Assembly: GCA_947570515.1 (NCBI GenBank)
Contig: CANOUM010000108.1
Span: 1 to 6,078 of the forward strand
Length of the DNA: 6,078 nucleotides
Origin: an uncultured Clostridia bacterium
GTDB taxonomy: Bacteria; Bacillota; Clostridia; Lachnospirales; Bianqueaceae
Reading direction: 5' to 3'
The notes beneath the pieces were generated by a model that worked only from the letters and a program-made list of their open reading frames with translations, searched no databases and was not told the origin of the DNA. Both the position numbers and the translations under genes were made by a program. This document shows positions 1 through 5,417 of this stretch, one piece after another (the first letter of the stretch is position 1; each line of letters starts with the position of its first letter).

Positions 1-208
1 TAACACGGATATGATCCTGTTGCTGTATGTGCCTGCTACGTATGAGGTAGCCGATGTTATCGGTACCTACATCTACCGTGAAGGCTTGCAGGGTGGTAAA
101 TTCAGTTATACAACTGCGATCGGTATGATTCAGACCGTTATCAACTTCGGAATGGTATTCGTTGCGAATAAGATTTCTGATAAGCTGACCGGCGCAGGCT
201 TGTTCTAA
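1..208 (+). CDS. Carbohydrate ABC transporter permease, LplB/YtcP-like, C-terminal fragment
   Basis: This is the 3' end of a gene that begins before the window. The frame is open from base 2 and ends at TAA 206-208, giving about 68 residues. The visible part resembles the C-terminus of LplB-type permeases of the CUT1 sugar ABC family: an ILLLYVPATYE stretch, then DVIGTYIYREG, a KFSYTTAIGM helix start, a last membrane helix and a short tail ending in GAGLF. In this family the protein is one of two membrane subunits forming the channel for an oligosaccharide. The EAA loop that contacts the ATPase is not well resolved in this fragment. It sits 19 bases before a second permease gene, which implies co-transcription and a heterodimeric channel. 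The ATG at 11 is an internal methionine, not a start. Family assignment is confident; the substrate cannot be read. Confidence 0.88.
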   Translation, partial: NTDMILLLYVPATYEVADVIGTYIYREGLQGGKFSYTTAIGMIQTVINFGMVFVANKISDKLTGAGLF

Positions 209-227
209 GAAAGGAGGAGAATGAATT

Positions 228-1151
228 ATGTCTAAGAGAAATCCGAATCATATTAAAAATGGCTCCTCCGTTGCTACCGCAATTGTGCATATCATTCTGG
301 TTATTCTGGCTTTGATCTGTATCTATCCTGTATGGTACGTTATCATCATTTCAGTCAGTGAACCGATTGCAGCACGTACGATGGACGTGTTCCTTCTGCC
401 TAAAGGATTTTACTTTGGCTCTTATGCACAAGTAGTAGAGGATAGCACCATATGGATTACCTATGGTAATACGATCATTTATGCATTCACCTGTACGGTC
501 GGTATGTTGATTGTCTGTGCAATGGCAGCATATCCGCTGACCTCACCTTATATGCGCGGAAAGAGACTGATGTCTTTCTTCATCTTGATCCCCATGTACT
601 TCAGTGGTGGTTTGATTCCTCAGTTCATTTTGATGTCAAATTACCTGCATTTGTATGATACCCGTTGGGCTATTATCTTCCCCGGTATCGTAAGTATGTG
701 GTACATCATTCTGGTACGTACCTTCTTTATGAGCATTGATGAAGCTCTGCGTGAGTCTGCTCGTATTGACGGTGCTAACAACTATCAGATTTTGTTACAT
801 GTTTATGTGCCCACTTCCAAACCGATTATGGCCGTTATCGCCATCTATACCTTGGTTGCACAGTGGAACTCCTGGTATGCTGCTATGATTTATTTGCCCA
901 GCGTAGATAAACAGCCGTTGCAGCTTTACCTGCGCCGTATGTTGATTCTGCAGGAAAAAGTAGCACAGCAGCAAAATGGTACTCAGGGCGGTACGTCTGA
1001 AGACGGTGAAGCAGCTATGCTGGCAGCACTTTCTGCTGAGCAGCTGCGGTATACGATGATCGTGGTAGCAACGCTGCCGATCATGCTGGTATACCCCTTC
1101 TTACAGAAATATTTCGTAAAAGGCGTAATGGTTGGTTCTTTGAAGGGCTGA
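228..1151 (+). CDS. Carbohydrate ABC transporter permease, LplC/YtcP type (CUT1 family)
   Basis: A complete 307-residue membrane subunit of a sugar ABC importer. It starts at ATG 228 behind AAGGAGGA (211-218) with a 9-base spacer. About six membrane helices are visible: roughly residues 16-38, 77-101, 109-131, 142-165, 187-213 and 276-297. The EAA loop that docks onto the ATPase is clear near residues 172-190 (EALRESARIDGANNYQI), followed by the usual YVPTSKPIM and QWNSWY segments. A hydrophilic Gln/Gly/Ser/Glu-rich stretch at about 243-262 lies before the last helix, where LplC-type proteins normally have a variable loop. The C-terminus (PFLQKYFVKGVMVGSLKG) is typical of the family. It should pair with the permease upstream and receive substrate from the lipoprotein encoded downstream. 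No ATPase gene is seen; such systems often borrow an MsmX-like shared ATPase, which is inference here. Confidence 0.95.
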   Translation: MSKRNPNHIKNGSSVATAIVHIILVILALICIYPVWYVIIISVSEPIAARTMDVFLLPKGFYFGSYAQVVEDSTIWITYGNTIIYAFTCTVGMLIVCAMAAYPLTSPYMRGKRLMSFFILIPMYFSGGLIPQFILMSNYLHLYDTRWAIIFPGIVSMWYIILVRTFFMSIDEALRESARIDGANNYQILLHVYVPTSKPIMAVIAIYTLVAQWNSWYAAMIYLPSVDKQPLQLYLRRMLILQEKVAQQQNGTQGGTSEDGEAAMLAALSAEQLRYTMIVVATLPIMLVYPFLQKYFVKGVMVGSLKG

Positions 1152-1178
1152 TGCATAAGCTGTATATTTTAAACTTGT

Positions 1179-1225
1179 GATAATCAGCAGAGGTTGCCGT
1201 ATGACGGCGGCCTCTGGCTGTTATC
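1179..1225 (+). promoter_or_regulatory. Long intercistronic hairpin ahead of the solute-binding protein gene
   Basis: The 108-base gap between the permease and the binding-protein gene contains a strong inverted repeat. Arms 1179-1200 and 1204-1225 flank a 3-base loop (ATG). The inner 13 pairs (1188-1200 with 1204-1216) are unbroken, including two G-U pairs. Then come a bulged G1217, three pairs (1185-1187), a bulged T1184 and five more pairs (1179-1183 with 1221-1225). No run of T follows on either strand, so it does not look like an ordinary intrinsic terminator. It more likely shields or marks an RNA end or processing site that sets binding-protein mRNA level relative to the permease mRNA. 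The structure is seen; the role is inferred. Confidence 0.6.
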
Positions 1226-1259
1226 AAATAAATCACAAATCTTATAAGGAGGATTTGAC

Positions 1260-3005
1260 ATGAAAAAGCTATTAGTGACACTTTTAGCTGCGTCCATGTG
1301 CCTGTCTATGCTGGCTGGCTGCTCTTCTGATAATGAAGACTCCACGACCAACAGCGGCACTACGGCCAGCACTGCTTCCAACGAGAACAGTGAGCCTCAG
1401 GGCAATGTCGAACTTCAGGACTTTACTGTTCTGGGTGATGATGCAAGCACTCGTTTCGATTATGCAACCGAAATGGATGACATGTATGCATTCAAGGCAT
1501 TCCGTGAGCTGATGGGAGCTAAGGGCATCAATCTGGTAATGGAATACGTTAAGGATGACCAGTATCTGACGACTCTGCAGACTCGTTTTGCAGCTCAGAA
1601 CAACATTCCTATGTATGCCAGCATGTACCAGATGCAGGAAACTGACGTATTGAAGCTTGCTACTCAGGGCGTTCTGTTGGATATCAACGAGCTGCTTGAG
1701 CTGGGCGACGGTACGGCTAAAGACTACTGGTACAATGATGAGTATGGTTCTCAGGGCCGTAACAAGGCTATGACTCCTGAAGGAAACTTCTGGTGGCTGC
1801 CTAACTTGTACATCTCTCTGTGGGAGAATGGCGAGTATACCGGTACCGGTACCAACTTGACCAGCGTTATTCGTAAAGACTGGTTGGATCAGTACAATCT
1901 GGAAATTCCGACCACTCTTGAAGAGTACAAGACTGCACTGAAGACCTTCAACGAGAACGATCCTTCTGGATCCGGTGCTGGCGTTGCTGGTATGAATGTA
2001 TATTCCTACAATCCTTGTGATTGGGGCGATTCTATCGCTAACTGGTTTGGTCTGGTTCGTGGTTTGATCAGCGTTAACTGGGATACCGATCAGGCTATTT
2101 CTCCTTGGCATCAGGATACCGTTAAGGATTACCTGACCTTCGCAAACAGCCTGTATGCAGATGGACTGTATGATCCGGAAATGATCGGTTCTACTTCTAC
2201 TCTGTCTCAGAAAATTGCTAACAACCAGGTTGCTGGTTTGACTAGCTATGCACTGACCACCACCTATGAGCCCACTATCGAGGCTGCTTTCAAGCCGGAA
2301 GGTGGCGGAGCTCTGTATGCTGACATCTACCCGATCGAAGCTGTTAAAGGCGTTAGCCCGCTGCTTCCTCTGGAAGATCCTACCTACATTTGGGATGAGT
2401 TCGTATTCACGACCCAAGCTGATCCTAAATTAGCTGCTACATTCTTGGATGTATATTACAGCCCCGAGCATATCGACATTCTGAACTATGGTGTTGAAGG
2501 TATCCACTATGAAGTTGTGAATGGCGAGAAGCAGTGGAAGAAATATACCGCTAAGGAAGATGGTAAGGAATTCGAAGCTAATCAGCTGAACCAGTATCTG
2601 GATGACAAAGCTGAGCAGAGACTTTCTTATGGTAAGATCGCTTACACCCGTACCGTATTCTCTGACGTAAACTTCTACGATCTGTGGGGTGCAAAGAATG
2701 GTTGTAACGATCTGGGCTGGGCTTCTCAGAAAGCTGAGTATCAGGATGCTACCATCGATTTTGGTCATTACACCTCTATCGACGTAACCGGTATTCTGGC
2801 TACCGCTTCTGCTGAAGAGCAGGAAAAATACAACGACGTAATCAACGATATGAGATCTGCTTCCCAGCAGGCAATTTCTGCCTTCATCATGGGTCAGAGA
2901 TCTTTGGATGAGATTGACGCTGTTGTTGCTGAGTTGGATACTCTTGGACTGGCTGATTGCGAGGCTATTTATCAGGCTCGTCATGACCGTTTCTTAGGTA
3001 AATAA
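1260..3005 (+). CDS. Extracellular solute-binding lipoprotein of a carbohydrate ABC importer (LplA-like)
   Basis: A complete 581-residue binding protein. It starts at ATG 1260 behind AAGGAGG (1246-1252). It has a lipoprotein signal peptide: basic MKK, a hydrophobic core, and the lipobox LAGC with the lipidated Cys at residue 21. A flexible Ser/Thr/Asn/Glu-rich tether follows to about residue 47. The rest matches large LplA-type proteins of the CUT1 class: an aromatic FWWLPNLYISLW stretch near residue 178, a KDWLDQYNLEIPTT segment, a LNYGVEGIHYEVVNG motif near 408, and a C-terminal segment ending IYQARHDRF. It should sit on the outer membrane face and deliver an oligosaccharide to the two permeases upstream. 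The binding gene comes last, behind a hairpin. Arg and Ala codons lean strongly to CGT and GCT, consistent with high expression. The exact sugar is unknown. A long antisense reading frame across it is a shadow. Confidence 0.94.
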   Translation: MKKLLVTLLAASMCLSMLAGCSSDNEDSTTNSGTTASTASNENSEPQGNVELQDFTVLGDDASTRFDYATEMDDMYAFKAFRELMGAKGINLVMEYVKDDQYLTTLQTRFAAQNNIPMYASMYQMQETDVLKLATQGVLLDINELLELGDGTAKDYWYNDEYGSQGRNKAMTPEGNFWWLPNLYISLWENGEYTGTGTNLTSVIRKDWLDQYNLEIPTTLEEYKTALKTFNENDPSGSGAGVAGMNVYSYNPCDWGDSIANWFGLVRGLISVNWDTDQAISPWHQDTVKDYLTFANSLYADGLYDPEMIGSTSTLSQKIANNQVAGLTSYALTTTYEPTIEAAFKPEGGGALYADIYPIEAVKGVSPLLPLEDPTYIWDEFVFTTQADPKLAATFLDVYYSPEHIDILNYGVEGIHYEVVNGEKQWKKYTAKEDGKEFEANQLNQYLDDKAEQRLSYGKIAYTRTVFSDVNFYDLWGAKNGCNDLGWASQKAEYQDATIDFGHYTSIDVTGILATASAEEQEKYNDVINDMRSASQQAISAFIMGQRSLDEIDAVVAELDTLGLADCEAIYQARHDRFLGK

Positions 3006-3024
3006 TTCAGTTGTCATAAGCAAT

Positions 3025-3057
3025 AAAACAGGATGCGTTTAGGCGCATCCTGTTTTT
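3025..3057 (+). terminator. Rho-independent terminator of the sugar-transporter operon
   Basis: A perfect stem pairs ACAGGATGCG (3028-3037) with CGCATCCTGT (3044-3053) around a 6-base loop. Flanking A3025-3027 can also pair with T3054-3056. The stem runs into TTTTT (3053-3057). It begins 20 bases after the binding-protein stop codon. The mirrored A-run on the 5' side could give some termination of minus-strand transcription as well, but no minus-strand gene is close by. Confidence 0.93.
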
Positions 3058-3078
3058 AATTCAAAAGGAGGCAAGGCA

Positions 3079-3594
3079 TTGCAAACAGAAAATTCTACGT
3101 TAATCGTGTATAACAGTCAGTATGGCAGTACAAAGCAGTATGCTGAGTGGCTGGCAGAACAAAGAGAATGCGATTGTCTGCCGGCTAAGGAGGTTAAGCT
3201 ATCTTTGCTGCGTCCGTATGTCAATTTGATTTGGATGGGAAATGTAAGAGAAAATCGAGTAGAAGGACTGGATCGTTTGCAAAAGGTGTATTCCAAATTA
3301 AAAGATCAAAGAGTAGCGGTTTTGGCAGTAGGTGCCGCTCCGGATGGATCAGAGGTTATAATCCCCGGAGGACTTTCTGAAGTTCCGTTTTTTTATGCCA
3401 GAGGACGCTGGGATCCTACGGCGTTTAAAGGAATGGATCAAATGCTCATAAAAATGATGCGATTGATGTTATCTAAAAAATCCGATGAGGTACCAGATTG
3501 GCAGAAGGAGCTGCTGGAATCCGAAGAAGTTTTTGATTTTATGGATGCTGCTTATTTAGATCCCGTGCTTGATTTTATGGCAGGGAGAGCTTGA
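3079..3594 (+). CDS. Flavodoxin-domain protein (HemG-like flavodoxin_5 fold)
   Basis: A 171-residue protein. I chose TTG 3079 as start because AAGGAGG (3065-3071) lies 7 bases upstream and the first beta strand follows at once (TLIVYN, residues 7-12). Residues 13-18 (SQYGST) form the FMN phosphate-binding loop after strand 1, as in flavodoxins. IWMGNVRENRVEGLDRLQ (about 51-68) and VAVLAVGAAPDG (about 80-91) resemble strands 3 and 4 of flavodoxin_5/HemG-type proteins, and the total length is close to theirs. It probably binds FMN and carries electrons or acts as a small flavin oxidoreductase in the cytoplasm. True protoporphyrinogen oxidase activity is not implied, since no haem genes are nearby. 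It is first of three closely spaced genes. Fold confidence is good; the partner is unknown. Confidence 0.8.
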   Translation: MQTENSTLIVYNSQYGSTKQYAEWLAEQRECDCLPAKEVKLSLLRPYVNLIWMGNVRENRVEGLDRLQKVYSKLKDQRVAVLAVGAAPDGSEVIIPGGLSEVPFFYARGRWDPTAFKGMDQMLIKMMRLMLSKKSDEVPDWQKELLESEEVFDFMDAAYLDPVLDFMAGRA

Positions 3595-3613
3595 ACTGAC
3601 AGGAGGAATTAAG

Positions 3614-4033
3614 ATGATGAAGCCGTATCAACATAAGGTACAATATTATGAAACGGATCAAATGAGTATTGTACATCATTCTAACTATATTCGATGGTTT
3701 GAGGAGGCTCGCTGCGATATTTTGGAGCAGCTGGGGATTGGATATGCTAAGCTAGAGGCACTGGGCATTATGATTCCCGTATTGTCTGTATCTTGTGAAT
3801 ATAAAACCATGACACGGTTTGGAGACACTGTCATAATCATAGGTAAGGTATTATATTATGATGGGGTACGGCTCAAAATGAGCTATGAAGTGAAGGATGC
3901 CAATACAGGTGAAATTCGATGTACAGGAGAAAGCAGTCATTGCTTTTTGCATGCAGGAGGGCCTATTTCCTTAAAAAGAAAGTATTCGCAGATTGATACT
4001 TTATTTAGAGACTGTCTTTGTGAGGGAGTTTGA
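3614..4033 (+). CDS. Acyl-CoA thioesterase, 4HBT/YbgC-like hotdog family
   Basis: A single hotdog-domain protein of 139 residues counted from ATG 3614. That start has AGGAGG (3601-3606) 7 bases upstream. A longer reading from 3569 would overlap the flavodoxin gene and lacks a matching ribosome-binding site; ATG 3617 is also possible. The YbgC/4HBT signature is near the N-terminus: VQYYETDQMSIVHHSNYIRW, with Asp15 at the place of the catalytic Asp of 4-hydroxybenzoyl-CoA thioesterase. The helix (FEEARCDILEQLGIGYAKLE) and later beta strands (VSCEYKTMTRFGDTVII, LKMSYEVKD) fit the fold. Such enzymes hydrolyse short-chain or aromatic acyl-CoA thioesters in the cytoplasm, usually as tetramers. It lies 19 bases after the flavodoxin gene and 4 before the glycosylase. 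Family is confident, substrate is not. Confidence 0.9.
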   Translation: MMKPYQHKVQYYETDQMSIVHHSNYIRWFEEARCDILEQLGIGYAKLEALGIMIPVLSVSCEYKTMTRFGDTVIIIGKVLYYDGVRLKMSYEVKDANTGEIRCTGESSHCFLHAGGPISLKRKYSQIDTLFRDCLCEGV

Positions 4034-4037
4034 AGAC

Positions 4038-4523
4038 ATGAGACAGAGGCATGAGTTTGGGCCGGTTTGGAATGAAGAGAGCAGAATTTTGATTTTGGGG
4101 AGTTTTCCTTCTGTGAAGTCAAGAGAACAGGGGTTTTATTACGGACATCCGCAAAACCGTTTTTGGAGGCTTTTGGCTTTGCTGTTAGAAGAGAAGCTGC
4201 CGCAAAGCATAGAAGAAAAGAAACAGTTTTTACTACAGCATAGGATTGCGCTTTGGGATGTGATTGAAAGCTGTGAAATAGTGGGTTCATCGGATAGTTC
4301 AATTCGGGATGCAGTGGTAAATGATTTTTGTGATATTTTAAAGAATAGTCAGATCCAGCAAATTTTTGTGAATGGCAATAAGGCTGCTCAGTTATATGAA
4401 AAATATGCGAGCCTGCAGACGGGCAGAGGCGTAAAATGTTTACCCTCGACCAGCCCGGCAAATGCAGCATATTCATTAGAACGATTAGCTGAGAAGTGGA
4501 GTTGCATTTTGAAAGATTTGTGA
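4038..4523 (+). CDS. DNA-deoxyinosine glycosylase (hypoxanthine-DNA glycosylase, UDG superfamily)
   Basis: A 161-residue protein from ATG 4038, preceded by GAGGGAG (4022-4028) inside the end of the thioesterase gene. An upstream TTG at 3993 and GTG at 4020 are in frame but would add residues unlike the family. Motif 1 is at residues 21-43: GSFPSVKS, then FYYGHPQNRFW; Asn40 is the residue I expect to be the catalytic Asn of this family. Motif 2 is LPSTSPANA (135-143), the DNA-intercalating loop of the UDG superfamily. IALWDVIESC lies between them. Members remove hypoxanthine that arises when adenine in DNA deaminates, starting base-excision repair. Length fits the single-domain family. It is the last gene of the three-gene group; its final codons overlap the ribU promoter region. 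A minus-strand frame across it is a shadow. Confidence 0.88.
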   Translation: MRQRHEFGPVWNEESRILILGSFPSVKSREQGFYYGHPQNRFWRLLALLLEEKLPQSIEEKKQFLLQHRIALWDVIESCEIVGSSDSSIRDAVVNDFCDILKNSQIQQIFVNGNKAAQLYEKYASLQTGRGVKCLPSTSPANAAYSLERLAEKWSCILKDL

Positions 4524-4547
4524 TACAATATAAATAAATAATACAAT
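4502..4547 (+). promoter_or_regulatory. ribU: Candidate promoter(s) for the FMN riboswitch-ribU transcript
   Basis: Two overlapping sigma-A-like candidates are visible. The first has TTGCAT (4502-4507), a 16-base spacer and an extended -10, TGATACAAT (4521-4529). The second has TTGTGA (4518-4523), an 18-base spacer and TACAAT (4542-4547), which would start RNA close to 4554, just before the aptamer. The first overlaps the end of the glycosylase gene. The -35 boxes are weak matches and the -10 boxes are good. Which one is used cannot be decided by eye. Confidence 0.55.
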
Positions 4548-4556
4548 TAGGAAAAG

Positions 4557-4671
4557 ATGTCTTCGGGGCAGGGTGAAATTCCCTACCGGCAGTAAAAGTC
4601 TGCGACCCGCTTAGGCGGTTGATTCGGTGCAATTCCGAAACCGACAGTACAGTCTGGATGGTAGAAGGCGT
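4557..4671 (+). promoter_or_regulatory. FMN riboswitch aptamer (RFN element)
   Basis: The RFN consensus is almost fully present: TCTTCGGGGCAGGGTGAAAT near the 5' end, CCCTACCGGC, AAAGTCTGCGAC, a short variable arm (CCGC/GCGG around the TTA region), TTGATTCGGTGCAATTCCGA, AACCGACAGT, and AGTCTGGATGG followed by AGAAGG. Closing stem P1 can form from 4557-4564 with 4664-4671 (eight pairs including wobbles). The aptamer binds FMN with high specificity. It sits 87 bases before a riboflavin transporter gene, so high FMN should lower ribU expression. The variable arm is short, making this a compact example. Identification is certain; whether it acts on transcription, translation or both is treated in the next two entries. 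Confidence 0.97.
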
Positions 4672-4687
4672 GGCTGGGTTATGTATG

Positions 4688-4746
4688 CCTGGTTTTGCAC
4701 CTGGAAGATATGCGTTTTCCAGGTGTTATTTCATTTTAAAACCAGG
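4688..4746 (+). promoter_or_regulatory. Shine-Dalgarno-covering stem enclosing the leader terminator
   Basis: CCTGGTTTT (4688-4696) is the exact reverse complement of AAAACCAGG (4738-4746). The downstream arm takes in the first bases of the ribU Shine-Dalgarno AGGAGGG (4744-4750). This nine-pair stem encloses the hairpin at 4698-4725, so both could form together as a branched or stacked structure. It would hinder ribosome binding on any full-length transcript. The pairing is seen; its use in regulation is inferred. Confidence 0.5.
4698..4737 (+). terminator. Riboswitch-controlled terminator in the ribU leader
   Basis: CACCTGGAA (4698-4706) pairs perfectly with TTCCAGGTG (4717-4725); two further pairs (G4707-T4716, A4708-T4715) are possible, leaving a 6-base loop. 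A T-rich but interrupted tract follows (TTATTTCATTTT, 4726-4737). Its position 26 bases after the aptamer is usual for an FMN-dependent terminator. I could not identify an obvious anti-terminator that also uses the P1 3' strand, and the T-tract is imperfect, so termination may be partial. Confidence 0.68.
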
Positions 4747-4757
4747 AGGGAAAATCA

Positions 4758-5417
4758 ATGAAGATTTCCAGAACGAAAAAGCTAACAACGTTAGCCATGT
4801 TGGCGGCGCTCGCCTATTTACTTATGGTCGTAGGGCGCATTCCGATCGTACTCTTTTTGAAGTATGATCCCAAGGATGTGATCATTACCATCGGCGGTTT
4901 TATTTTTGGACCGCTTGCGGCATTTTCCGTATCAGCTGTAGTGTCTGTCATTGAAATGTTTACAGTTAGTGATACAGGGATCATCGGTGCCATTATGAAT
5001 CTGGTTTCTACCTGCAGCTTTGCCTTTGTGGCGGCACTGATTTATAAGAAAAATCATACACTGAAAGGTGCTGTGACAGGACTTTTAGTGGGCGTATGCT
5101 GCATGGTGATTGTAATGCTGCTTTGGAACTATTTGCTTACGCCGATTTATATGGGGTATCCGCGGGAAGCTGTAGCTGCTATGCTGCCAACTGCTTTTCT
5201 GCCGTTTAATTTGCTTAAAGGAGGACTGAATGCGGGGTTGACGCTGCTTTTATATAAGCCGGTGGTGAAAACACTGCGCAAGGCAGGCCTTGCTCCTGTC
5301 AGCGAGCATACAGAGGAAAAGGTTTCCGGTAAAGTAAGCGCCTCTGTGATGATTATTTCCGTGTTGGTGCTGATTACCTGTATTTTATTTGCCCTGGTTC
5401 TCGCTGGGGTGCTTTAA
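4758..5417 (+). CDS. ribU: Riboflavin ECF transporter S component RibU
   Basis: A 219-residue membrane protein that binds riboflavin and imports it with an energy-coupling factor module (EcfA, EcfA', EcfT), which is not in the window. It starts at ATG 4758, 7 bases after AGGAGGG (4744-4750). Helix 1 carries small-residue spacing (A13, A17 in TLAMLAALAY) of the kind used for docking to EcfT. FLKYDPKDV (33-41), then GGFIFGPLAA (46-55), is the RibU-type substrate-site signature. Further hydrophobic segments lie at about 40-68, 74-95, 102-130 and 138-168. Beyond the normal S-component core are a charged linker (about 176-193, SEHTEEKVSGK) and an extra predicted membrane helix at about 195-219. 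The FMN riboswitch upstream independently supports riboflavin as substrate. The gene ends tail to tail with the ABC-F gene, sharing stop-codon bases. No terminator is visible after it. Confidence 0.94.
   Translation: MKISRTKKLTTLAMLAALAYLLMVVGRIPIVLFLKYDPKDVIITIGGFIFGPLAAFSVSAVVSVIEMFTVSDTGIIGAIMNLVSTCSFAFVAALIYKKNHTLKGAVTGLLVGVCCMVIVMLLWNYLLTPIYMGYPREAVAAMLPTAFLPFNLLKGGLNAGLTLLLYKPVVKTLRKAGLAPVSEHTEEKVSGKVSASVMIISVLVLITCILFALVLAGVL

Noticed and set aside
1176..1184. Extended -10-like TGTGATAAT, a possible promoter for the binding-protein gene
   Set aside because: The -10 match is good, but no -35 box is found at the right distance and the start site would fall inside the hairpin. Kept only as an alternative if a transcript start maps near 1191.
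1081..1381. Short minus-strand frames around the permease/binding-protein junction
   Set aside because: They overlap the coding ends and the hairpin, with no recognisable product or translation signal.
1840..1856. Tandem ACCGGT repeat
   Set aside because: It only encodes a Thr-Gly repeat in the binding protein and is too short to be a regulatory or mobile element.
1284..2417. Long minus-strand open frame of 377 codons
   Set aside because: It lies wholly antisense to the well-supported binding-protein gene, has no ribosome-binding site or recognisable domain, and reads as low-complexity residues mirrored from the biased codons of that gene.
2430..2984. Minus-strand open frame of 184 codons
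   Set aside because: It is antisense to the same binding-protein gene, with no domain, no start signal and no neighbour on that strand.
2991..3020. Possible promoter for the flavodoxin unit (TTCTTA, then TGTCATAAG)
   Set aside because: Both boxes are weak, and the transcript would start directly at the terminator hairpin. Not strong enough to annotate.
3937..4632. Minus-strand open frame of 231 codons
   Set aside because: It runs antisense across the thioesterase end, the glycosylase gene and part of the FMN aptamer. All three have strong independent support on the plus strand.
4619..4867. Plus-strand frame of 82 codons, a possible leader peptide
   Set aside because: It begins inside the conserved FMN aptamer core and runs into ribU in another frame. 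Structure explains the sequence better and there is no ribosome-binding site.
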